The notes below the pieces were generated by a model that did not search any database, had not been told where the DNA came from, and worked only from the letters and a program-made list of their open reading frames with translations. From assembly GCA_027016475.1 (NCBI GenBank), contig JALUTL010000440.1:1-6659 (forward strand): DNA of 6,659 nt, written 5' to 3'. How positions within the stretch are numbered: position 1 is the first letter of the stretch; each line of letters starts with the position of its first letter. Below, piece after piece: positions 1-5,954 of the stretch. The translations under genes and the position numbers were made by a program. The stretch comes from Candidatus Heimdallarchaeota archaeon. Its GTDB lineage: Archaea > Asgardarchaeota > Heimdallarchaeia > Heimdallarchaeales > Kariarchaeaceae.

Positions 1-1165
1 CCGCTAGAACCGGGCTGTCGTACACCTTGATCACACGCTTCTCTCCTTTGGACTTCCGCAGGTAGAACCGCGTGCCTGCCCAATGCCCCATGATGTTGCC
101 GCCCACGGCATTGGTGGGGTCGCCGAAGAATTGGGCTGGATTGGCCTGCACTTGGTTGGTCACCACCACAGCCACATTGTAGGTGTCTGCCAGCCGATGA
201 AGCGTGTTGAGGTGCGCATTGAGGATCTGCTGCCGCTCGGCAAGCGTACCTCTGCCGGCATATTCCGCCCGGAAATGGGCCGTCACTGAATCGACAATGA
301 TCACCCCAAATTCATCGGTATGCTTTCCCAAAAATTCCAGAAGCTTGATGACTGCCACCTGCTGGTTGTCGCTGTTCTTCACCCGTGCAAACATGACGTC
401 ACGCAGGACATCATCCACGTCCTTTTCCCAACCCTTCTCCTCTTTGAACCTGTTTGTCATCTGCACGATTCTGGCTGGTGAAAATGTCCCTTCCGTGTCT
501 ATATAGACTGCCTTTTTGCCCAGACCACCCAAATCCTCGGGAAGCTGGACTGTCACTGCCAATTGATGGCAGATCTGCGACTTGCCGGATCTGAACGATC
601 CAAACAGCTCATATGTCTCTCCCAGCCTCACTCCTCCGTTGCCCAACTCTGGAACAAATGTCAGTTGATCCAAGCTTTCAGCACCAAAAGTGAACGTTTT
701 TGACTTCTGTTGCCGTTCAAGCATCTCCAACCCGTTGCTGAACAATCCCCCCCTCAAATTCTCGGCAATGAAGGTTTGATATTTCATCGCGGCATTTGCA
801 GTCAGTCCATAGCGTTCCTCCAATTCCTTGATTGGCGTTGTCTCCAGCAATCCCAAATTCATTCCCTTTTCACGCAGGGATTTGGCTGTTGTGGGGCCGA
901 TGCCCTCAACGTCTTCCAAGTCAAGCTCCGGTGTGAAGCTTCCATACTTCTCCGGAAGTAGCTCTGCAATTGCCTGTTTCAGTTTTTTCGCCGCAGGACG
1001 CGTCAATCCTATCTCTTCCAGTTCTTCCATGGGTGTCAACATCAGCTTGTCTGGGGTGTCAATGCCAGCCTCCGTCAAGATACCTGCTGTTTTCGGCCCC
1101 AGCCCGGGAACTTCCCGCAAACTGATCGAGTTGGCCGTTGATATTGTCTCAATGTCCGTTGCCAT
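1..1165 (-). CDS. radA: RadA/Rad51-family DNA recombinase, C-terminus cut by window edge
   Basis: This gene encodes an ATP-dependent recombinase that would form filaments on single-stranded DNA and catalyse strand exchange in repair. My translation from ATG 1165 runs 388 codons to the window edge without a stop, so only a short C-terminal tail is missing. Residues 18-67 and 84-132 each look like a helix-hairpin-helix module (hairpins VPGLGPKTA and VEGIGPTTA); archaeal RadA normally has one. The core shows Walker A GSFRSGKSQ (189-197, Lys195), YIDTEGTF with the likely catalytic Glu225, Walker B IIVD (Asp292), FRAEYAGRGTLAERQQ, TNQVQANPAQFFGDP and VGGNIMGH in the L2 region, then LRKSKGEKR and KVYDSP. 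Phe142 in FSNG fits the linker polymerisation motif. Its promoter lies 28 nt upstream and it starts 63 bases after the amidotransferase stop. The core is divergent from textbook RadA, so a RadA paralogue is possible. Confidence 0.93.
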   Translation of the reverse strand, partial: MATDIETISTANSISLREVPGLGPKTAGILTEAGIDTPDKLMLTPMEELEEIGLTRPAAKKLKQAIAELLPEKYGSFTPELDLEDVEGIGPTTAKSLREKGMNLGLLETTPIKELEERYGLTANAAMKYQTFIAENLRGGLFSNGLEMLERQQKSKTFTFGAESLDQLTFVPELGNGGVRLGETYELFGSFRSGKSQICHQLAVTVQLPEDLGGLGKKAVYIDTEGTFSPARIVQMTNRFKEEKGWEKDVDDVLRDVMFARVKNSDNQQVAVIKLLEFLGKHTDEFGVIIVDSVTAHFRAEYAGRGTLAERQQILNAHLNTLHRLADTYNVAVVVTNQVQANPAQFFGDPTNAVGGNIMGHWAGTRFYLRKSKGEKRVIKVYDSPVLA

Positions 1166-1188
1166 TCTAACTTTAATTGGGTGCACTG

Positions 1189-1197
1189 AAATAAAAA
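1189..1197 (-). promoter_or_regulatory. TATA-like box of the radA gene
   Basis: On the minus strand this reads TTTTTATTT, centred 28 nt before ATG 1165. That is the normal archaeal distance from TATA box to transcription start, so the mRNA would begin at or next to the start codon. No Shine-Dalgarno sequence is visible before the ATG. A GGGTGC/GCACCC inverted repeat (1210-1215 and 1179-1184) brackets the box. Confidence 0.5.
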
Positions 1198-1228
1198 CAG
1201 CCACAGGGAGCACCCTAAAACTGAAAAT

Positions 1229-2026
1229 TTATGCCTTTACCCATCTCAGTGTTCCGTTTTCCTTCCACATCTTCAGGATCTCATGGTTCTCCAAGGGCTT
1301 CCACATGTCCGCTTCAAGCCGTGAAATGTTCGGCAGCACTTCCGAAGCCGCAACAATAAGATCTTCCCCAATCGCATACTGCATGGTCAGATATTTTGGG
1401 GTTCTTGAGAAATTGGTGGAGACATATGCCTGAAACGGGTTTTCCAATGCAAGTATGTAATTGGCAGTCGAACCGGCAGGTATTTCGTTCAGGGCCGTTT
1501 TCAACGCCCTCAGGTCATCGTCCCGGTCGCGTTCCAGCCGCCCCATCAAATAATACAGGAACCTTTCACTGTCCGATTTGGTCATCACCTCTTCGGCATA
1601 CTCGATTAGCCCCAAGGTTTCGACATTCTGGATAGTGCCGTTATGGCAGAAACTGACAATCCCCATACGTGTGCTCCTGACAAAAGGATGGACATATTCA
1701 CTTCCTTTGGGAATATTGGGCGACGCCTTGCGGACATGAAGCATGAAGAACGGAGAATCAGCCGCCAGTTCCATAACCCTTCCCAAATCGTCCGGGTCTT
1801 CTTCATGCAGTGGTTTCACGCTCCTGTACCCTCTGATGTGGCCAAAGGAGTTCAGCCAGGCACAGCCCCATCCGTCATCATGCCGAAAGCTTCCTCTTCC
1901 CTTTTCCTCGTTCATCTCATGATCTGTTGTCTGATCCTGTGCACTCCTTTTCATTGCCTCGACTATCTCTTCAATTGTTGTCTTGCTCAATCTCTTGTCC
2001 GATACGGCAACAACCATTCTGCACAT
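1229..2026 (-). CDS. Class II (Ntn-type) glutamine amidotransferase-like protein
   Basis: This 265-residue protein begins MCRM. After removal of Met1, Cys2 would be the N-terminal nucleophile that releases ammonia from glutamine. The family pattern continues with HDDGWG (49-54), HVRKAS (97-102), HPF (113-115), CHNGTI (127-132), SDSERF (151-156) and ASEVL (227-231), the order seen in YafJ/EgtC-type Gn-AT_II domains. The length matches a stand-alone domain with no attached synthetase, so the ammonia acceptor, or a different amide substrate, cannot be read from the sequence. ATG 2026 is chosen because it puts Cys directly after Met and has a TATA-like box 29 nt upstream. The gene lies between the membrane protein and radA on the same strand, with gaps of 73 and 63 bases. 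The family is clear; the substrate is unknown, and ergothioneine biosynthesis is not supported by any neighbour. Confidence 0.9.
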   Translation of the reverse strand: MCRMVVAVSDKRLSKTTIEEIVEAMKRSAQDQTTDHEMNEEKGRGSFRHDDGWGCAWLNSFGHIRGYRSVKPLHEEDPDDLGRVMELAADSPFFMLHVRKASPNIPKGSEYVHPFVRSTRMGIVSFCHNGTIQNVETLGLIEYAEEVMTKSDSERFLYYLMGRLERDRDDDLRALKTALNEIPAGSTANYILALENPFQAYVSTNFSRTPKYLTMQYAIGEDLIVAASEVLPNISRLEADMWKPLENHEILKMWKENGTLRWVKA

Positions 2027-2050
2027 ATGTACACTTTGGATACCATGCCT

Positions 2051-2059
2051 AAAAAATAA
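2051..2059 (-). promoter_or_regulatory. TATA-like box of the amidotransferase gene
   Basis: The minus strand reads TTATTTTTT, preceded by a G-rich run (AGGGGGAA) that could serve as a BRE. It is centred 29 nt before ATG 2026, which predicts a leaderless or nearly leaderless mRNA. The T-run could also act as a terminator for the membrane-protein gene that ends just upstream at 2100. Confidence 0.5.
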
Positions 2060-2099
2060 TTCCCCCTGATCGCCATATCACGCCTGATTCAGATTCCTG

Positions 2100-2651
2100 T
2101 CACTGCACTTCAGGCGGAAGAATTGACGACCAGGCATACAGGATGGCTGGCCCAACCAGCCAGGAAAACAGCAACTGCCACAATATGATCTCTCCGCTAC
2201 CCAACACAATGGCAACAGTGGACAGCACTGCAATGGCGAACTGGAGCATCCCGAAATACCACGGTGCCCTCCAATGAAACTGATCCGGCAGGGCACCAGC
2301 AATTCGGACGAACAGTATGGATTCGGCCATAAGCATCACTTGCAGTCCCAGCACAAACCCCCAGAACAGAATGTTCCACAATCCAAGCAGAAATGCCACC
2401 GCAGAAACTTTTGTCACAACCATGGCTGCAATAAAGGCAATCCGCGTTTCCCGGTACCTTTTCTCGACAAACCCAAACACCTCCAACAACCGGTAGTCCA
2501 TATACGGCTCTGCCACAAACACCAGCAAACCAATTGACCAAATCAACGCCGGAAGCTCGGATGCAAACAGGAGCAGCTGGTAGGCTCCCAACTGAAGAAA
2601 CCTGACCAGAACATACTGCCGTACCTGCTTGCCGAATGATGGATACTCCAT
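2100..2651 (-). CDS. Six-helix integral membrane protein, unknown function
   Basis: This 183-residue protein is strongly hydrophobic. I see likely membrane helices at about residues 13-31, 34-50, 70-90, 92-116, 131-151 and 154-176. They are separated by a charged cytoplasmic-type loop, EKRYRETR (63-70), and a loop with LPDQFHWRAPWYF (121-133). Charged residues within or between helices include Glu32, Glu48, Glu110 and Glu154. There is no signal peptide cleavage site, no enzyme motif and no recognised transporter signature. The ATG at 2651 sits 25 nt from a TATA-like box, with a perfect 8-bp palindrome between the two, so repression at the promoter is likely. The gene is co-oriented with the amidotransferase but has its own terminator and promoter region downstream. 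I do not recognise the family. Confidence 0.8.
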   Translation of the reverse strand: MEYPSFGKQVRQYVLVRFLQLGAYQLLLFASELPALIWSIGLLVFVAEPYMDYRLLEVFGFVEKRYRETRIAFIAAMVVTKVSAVAFLLGLWNILFWGFVLGLQVMLMAESILFVRIAGALPDQFHWRAPWYFGMLQFAIAVLSTVAIVLGSGEIILWQLLFSWLVGPAILYAWSSILPPEVQ

Positions 2652-2654
2652 ACC

Positions 2655-2673
2655 TGCCTTTGCCTCAAAGGCA
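2655..2673. promoter_or_regulatory. Perfect palindrome between TATA box and start codon, candidate operator
   Basis: TGCCTTTG (2655-2662), spacer CCT, then CAAAGGCA (2666-2673) form an exact inverted repeat with 8-bp arms. It overlaps the edge of the TATA-like box at 2673-2679 and ends 4 bases before ATG 2651. A dimeric repressor bound here would block RNA polymerase. In RNA it would form a hairpin only if the transcript started upstream of it. The predicted start near 2651 makes the DNA-operator reading more likely. Confidence 0.55.
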
Positions 2674-2679
2674 TATTAA
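2673..2679 (-). promoter_or_regulatory. TATA-like box of the membrane-protein gene
   Basis: The minus strand reads TTAATAT, centred 25 nt before ATG 2651. This matches the spacing at the two downstream minus-strand genes and predicts a transcript starting at the ATG. The only purine-rich sequence (AGGT) abuts the ATG and is too close to act as a Shine-Dalgarno site. Confidence 0.5.
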
Positions 2680-2729
2680 CCCTCTCTTCACGAATTGACC
2701 AATGACCCCAAGTGGGCTTTCAGTTTTCC

Positions 2730-2758
2730 ATCGTCAATGTTCGCTAGGCTACTATTCA
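2730..2758 (+). repeat. Left inverted repeat of the tnpB relic
   Basis: It shares the blocks ATCGTCAA, CGCTAG and TATTCA, at identical spacing, with the reverse complement of 4038-4066. It ends 20 bases before the first readable tnpB codon. Confidence 0.6.
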
Positions 2759-2778
2759 TTTGAACCATAACGTTTACT

Positions 2779-4040
2779 TTGAATCAACCTCCTTCAAATC
2801 TTTTATGTTGCAACGCAGCAATTTACCCTGTGCAGGCCCAAAAGAACCATTTTCGGACAAAGGTTGAAGGCTACGAAATGATTCACCGGGCGACACGCAT
2901 GACCAAGAGCCTCTACAATCTTGCCCTCTATACTATATGGGAACACTATCAGGAAACCAAACATGTCCTGACCCTCAAAGAGCTTTTCCATAAATTGAAG
3001 GATCACCCCCTGCTATTTGAACCTGTCCTCGGATCACGTCCAATTAACCCTCCGAAAGATCATTCAGGCATACCCGAGCTACTTTGCGTTGCTTAAGCTC
3101 AAGAAGAAGGGAAAGTATAATAACAGGTCAGGTCTCTGCAATTTCTGCTGAAGGACGACCATTTCCAGATAGAATTCATCCGGAGGCAGATCAAACGGGA
3201 AGGGAAGTTCCTTCGGATCAATTTCGGCAGAAGAGGTAGACAGGGACTTGATCGGCAATATCTGCATGTCAAGATTCTTGACAACCTTCTGAGCCAACCA
3301 ATTCGTGCGATAAGAATCATTCCTAAATTCAATAACTATTTCGAAATTGAATTCCTGTACATCCTGAGGAAACAATCCATGATCTTGACTTTGACCAGCA
3401 TTTGGGACTTGATTTGGGGCTTGACAACCTTGTGACTGCCGTCTCCACAAAAGAGACTACCTTCATTCTTGAAGGACGTGGCTTTAAATCATATAATCAA
3501 TGATGGAACAAGCAGGTTGTAAGGCTGAAGTGCCAATACGATAGGCAAGGCATCAGGATGGGGCATAACCTGAAATCGTTTCAGATCAAACGCTACAATG
3601 TGGTGCGGAACCTCGTGCATCGCCTGTCGAGATTCATTGTGAACCATTTCTTAGCAACAGGATTGGAAACATAATGGTTGGTGAATGGAATGACATAAAG
3701 CGAGAACTGAGGATGCACAGACGAGTTTCCCAACACTTCCGGCAGTTCCCATACAGGATGCTCAAGCGAAGCATAGAATGTAAGGCTGGGCTGTACGGCA
3801 TCAATGTCAAGTTCATTTATGAGGCATATACCTCACAGTCATGCTCGTCCTGCGGAACATCAGAAAGAGCAACCGTGTGCATCGGGCTTTACAGGTGCAA
3901 AACATGCAGAACGCAAAGGAATGCCGACATCAATGGGGCTCAACATCCTGAAGAAAGTAGTCCCAAAGAGTTCAGGCCGATGGGATAGCGGCGAAATCGT
4001 CTCACCAAGTCGCTTGAAGCTTGTCTGTTTTTGTGACTGA
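2779..4040 (+). pseudogene. tnpB: TnpB RNA-guided nuclease pseudogene with five frame changes and one nonsense codon
   Basis: Reading across frames recovers a TnpB of about 420 residues. The path is as follows. From TTG 2779 the frame is open to a C5 run at 3006-3010, where one extra C shifts it to LSSDHVQLTLRKIIQAYPSYF. A base is lost at about 3127, giving LLKDDHFQIEFIRR. Another is lost at 3361-3365, giving GLDLGLDNLVTAV (RuvC-I Asp). TGA 3501-3503 replaces a likely Trp codon. A base is lost at about 3662, giving MVGEWNDIKRE (candidate RuvC-II Glu). An extra base at about 3941 precedes the C-terminal tail LKKVVPKSSGRWDSG, which ends at 4040. The zinc-ribbon cysteines CSSC and CKTC and the RuvC-III Asp in RNADINGA are all still present. 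Decay therefore looks recent and no full product can be made. The exact native start is uncertain. Confidence 0.9.
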
Positions 4041-4066
4041 ATAAGTTTCTAGCGGAACTTGACGAT
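4038..4066 (-). repeat. Right inverted repeat of the tnpB relic
   Basis: Read on the minus strand it matches 2730-2758 at 21 of 29 positions without gaps, with blocks ATCGTCAA, CGCTAG and TATTCA. It starts on the tnpB stop codon and contains the right-end hairpin. Confidence 0.6.
4043..4060 (+). terminator. Hairpin just after tnpB stop: element right end or terminator
   Basis: AAGTTTC (4043-4049) pairs with GGAACTT (4054-4060) across a TAGC loop, giving a seven-pair stem with one G-T wobble. It starts 2 bases after the TGA. There is no T-run after it, so an element-end or omega-RNA structure fits better than an intrinsic terminator. Confidence 0.4.
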
Positions 4067-4544
4067 CGTATGCTCCCATCCCCTTTTGCTGTTTTCCTCC
4101 CATCTGCCATCCTCCATCCCTCTGTGCAAAAATACCATCCGTGTCCTTCAATATTGGTACACAACAAACCCACGATTTTCGAGATAGCATCAACTTTCTT
4201 GTTCGAAAAAGTTACAGAGATGCCAAGAATCTTGTTCTCCTCTCGACATTTCCATCATAAATCTTCATTAAAGGTATTTTCTCTAGAATTTTTGCTTTTA
4301 TATTGTCCTCTTACATTTTGGTCACAAACCAATAAGTCCACCCGAAAGGAGATAGCTTGTGTGAAAAAATGCCGTATGTTGCCCCGATCTGATGAGGAGG
4401 TGTTAAGGGACATGTAAAAAACAGAAGATGTCTCTCAGAAAATGCCAGTTCTTCAAGAGCGTCCAAAACTCGTACTGATGGAAACGTAAGAAAACAAAAA
4501 AAGGGGGATGGAATGAGTAGGCACTTTTGTTTTGGAATCCAAGA
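4067..4544. other. Intergenic region, AT-rich toward its right side
   Basis: No convincing intact gene is present. The longest plus-strand frame (4070-4417) starts in Pro/Ser-rich low-complexity sequence and resembles no family I know. The stretch holds a TATA-like TTTTATATT at 4296-4304 and a possible broken mini-ORF from 4361. It ends at the promoter of the MBL-rhodanese gene. Confidence 0.5.
4361..4489 (+). pseudogene. Possible broken small gene with a strong Shine-Dalgarno site
   Basis: GTG 4361 follows AAAGGAG (4345-4351) at 9 bases, the best Shine-Dalgarno site in the window. A TATA-like TTTTATATT at 4296-4304 predicts a leader of about 34 nt. The frame reads MKKCRMLPRSDEEVLRDM, stops at TAA 4415-4417, then continues KTEDVSQKMPVLQERPKLV to a second TAA at 4487-4489. 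The charged, codon-like composition on both sides of the first stop suggests one gene cut by a nonsense change. An 18-residue peptide, or chance, is also possible. I do not recognise a family. Confidence 0.25.
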
Positions 4545-4553
4545 TTTAAAAAA
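4545..4553 (+). promoter_or_regulatory. TATA-like box of the MBL-rhodanese gene
   Basis: TTTAAAAAA is centred 26 nt before GTG 4575. This spacing matches the minus-strand genes and supports GTG 4575 as both transcript start and start codon, in preference to the upstream in-frame TTG 4527. Confidence 0.5.
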
Positions 4554-4574
4554 GTGCAATACTTAGGTATCTTT

Positions 4575-5954
4575 GTGAAATATGATGTCTTTGTGACTAA
4601 AGGACTGGGCAACAACTCCTATCTAGTTGAATCCCAAGGAGAGGCCTTTATTGTGGATCCACAGCGAGATGCATGGCGGTTCCTTGACCTTGCTTACAGA
4701 AAGGATCTCAATGTCAAATACGTTTTTGAAACCCATGTACACAATGACTATGTGTCTGGTATGCACCAGGTGCGCGATGAGACAGGGGCAATCCTCGCTC
4801 TCCCTGGCGAAGGAAAATACGAATTCCCTCACAAACCGATGCGGGAGGGGGATCGTATCCTTGTCGGAGACGTAATTGTTGAAGCCCTTGCTTCCCCAGG
4901 CCATACGTATGAACACGTGTCTTGGCTAGTACGTGAAAAGAATACTCTCAAAGAAATCGCCCTTTTCTCAGGGGGCTCTCTCATTGTCGGAAATTCCGGA
5001 CGTACTGACTTGTTGGGCCACCACCATCATCCCATCCTAACTGAACACCAATACCGAACCCTCCAAAAGTATAAAAAACTGCCGGAAAGTCTTCCTGTCC
5101 TTCCAACCCATGGTGCAGGTAGTTTCTGCACATCATCGATTTCTTCACCGGATCGAGTCACTTCAATTGGAAAGGAACTTCAGACGAATGCAGCATTCAG
5201 ATGCTCTACATTGGAAGAATTTTCCGAAGTCGTCAATTCGGGACTCAGGAGGTATCCGACCTATTATCGTTATATGGCTGCCTTGAACCGGCAAGGGGTG
5301 CCCGTCTATAAGTCCATTCCCTTGCCGAAACGAATTTCTCCAAATGCGATCTCACAAGAATTGGACGGGCTAACCATTGTGGATCTCCGGGATCGCGTTT
5401 CATTTGCAGAGAAACATATAAAGGGATCATTGAACATCGAATTGACGACATCCTTCGGCAGCTACTATGGATGGTTGCTCCCTATTGATGCTCGAGCTGT
5501 TCTTGTCGTTCCTAAACCCATGAAGAAAAACCTCATTGAGGCCATGACCCAGTTGTTCAGAATAGGTTTTGAAAAAACAGTTCAAGGTTATTTGACCGAT
5601 TCGGATCTGGATCATTCCGATCTTCCAGTTTCCACCTATCCTGTGGGCTATGAAAATGAGCTTCTGCGGCTTATTTCTGAAAATAGAACGCCACTTCTTT
5701 TGGATGTACGCGATCCAGTGGAATTCCGCGAATTCTCTCTTGAAGGAAGCCATAACGTCTTCTTTGTCGACATCCCGGAAATGAAGGAGAAACTGAAACC
5801 TTTATTGGGTAATAATGAAACGACTCCATGGGTTCTTTGCGTTTCCGGAGAACGTTCCGCCGTGGCTGCAAGTCTTTTGGAAAGAATGCACGCCATTCCT
5901 GTTCCATTGGTGGATGGAGGAGTACCATCACTCATGGCCAGGCTACATCGATAA
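4575..5954 (+). CDS. MBL-fold hydrolase fused to two rhodanese domains
   Basis: The protein has 459 residues from GTG 4575. That start gives MKYDVFVTKGLGNNSYLV, the usual beginning of this family; in-frame TTG 4527 would add 16 residues but would start upstream of the TATA box. Residues 1-230 form an MBL domain related to ETHE1 persulfide dioxygenases, with THVHNDYVSG (His54, His56, Asp58), SPGHT (His110), SGGSLIVGNSGRTDLLG and PTHGAGSFC (His179). The last His of the HxHxDH motif is Tyr59, and the Asp of the TGD motif is Gly134. Residues ~255-350 are a rhodanese-like domain (IVDLRDRVSF) with no active-site Cys. Residues ~360-450 are a second rhodanese (LLDVRDPVEF) with the active loop CVSGERS (Cys422). 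The likely role is cytoplasmic sulfane-sulfur or persulfide handling, with Cys422 carrying persulfide. The altered MBL ligands make the dioxygenase activity uncertain. Confidence 0.9.
   Translation: MKYDVFVTKGLGNNSYLVESQGEAFIVDPQRDAWRFLDLAYRKDLNVKYVFETHVHNDYVSGMHQVRDETGAILALPGEGKYEFPHKPMREGDRILVGDVIVEALASPGHTYEHVSWLVREKNTLKEIALFSGGSLIVGNSGRTDLLGHHHHPILTEHQYRTLQKYKKLPESLPVLPTHGAGSFCTSSISSPDRVTSIGKELQTNAAFRCSTLEEFSEVVNSGLRRYPTYYRYMAALNRQGVPVYKSIPLPKRISPNAISQELDGLTIVDLRDRVSFAEKHIKGSLNIELTTSFGSYYGWLLPIDARAVLVVPKPMKKNLIEAMTQLFRIGFEKTVQGYLTDSDLDHSDLPVSTYPVGYENELLRLISENRTPLLLDVRDPVEFREFSLEGSHNVFFVDIPEMKEKLKPLLGNNETTPWVLCVSGERSAVAASLLERMHAIPVPLVDGGVPSLMARLHR

Larger units (their letters stand above)
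2730..4066 (+). mobile_element. Decayed IS200/IS605 (IS1341-type) element carrying only tnpB
   Basis: The span is bounded by an imperfect inverted repeat (2730-2758 against 4038-4066, 21 of 29 positions by hand count). It contains a broken tnpB and no tnpA. Mobility, if any, would have needed a TnpA supplied in trans. A hairpin at the right end lies 2 bases after the stop codon, where IS200/IS605 elements carry a right-end structure and the omega-RNA scaffold. True IS200/IS605 ends are not usually terminal inverted repeats, so the exact borders are uncertain and I see no target duplication. Confidence 0.65.

Noticed and set aside
728..742. FSNG instead of FxxA at the recombinase polymerisation site
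   Set aside because: From memory, haloarchaeal RadA has an FETG form here, so the Ala-to-Gly change is not notable by itself.
828..1433. 201-codon plus-strand open frame
   Set aside because: It is Ser-rich and lies opposite the recombinase and the amidotransferase 3' end, both well supported on the minus strand.
1643..2059. 138-codon plus-strand open frame
   Set aside because: It is antisense to the amidotransferase, whose catalytic motifs are clear.
2197..2541. 114-codon minus-strand frame inside the membrane-protein gene
   Set aside because: It is a shifted shadow of the 183-residue frame, which has clean membrane helices and a promoter.
3079..3450. 123-codon minus-strand open frame
   Set aside because: It is antisense to the tnpB pseudogene, which gives recognisable TnpB sequence on the plus strand through the same bases.
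3001..3945. Programmed frameshifting as an explanation for the split tnpB
   Set aside because: Five separate shifts in both directions plus an in-frame TGA cannot be a programmed mechanism; decay is simpler.
4070..4417. 115-codon plus-strand open frame in the intergenic region
   Set aside because: It has Pro/Ser/Phe-rich low-complexity sequence, no promoter or ribosome site at its start, and only its last 19 codons (the mini-ORF at 4361) look coding-like.
4527..4574. Upstream TTG start adding 16 residues to the MBL-rhodanese protein
   Set aside because: It lies before the TATA-like box at 4545-4553, and the added residues do not resemble the family N-terminus. GTG 4575 fits both.
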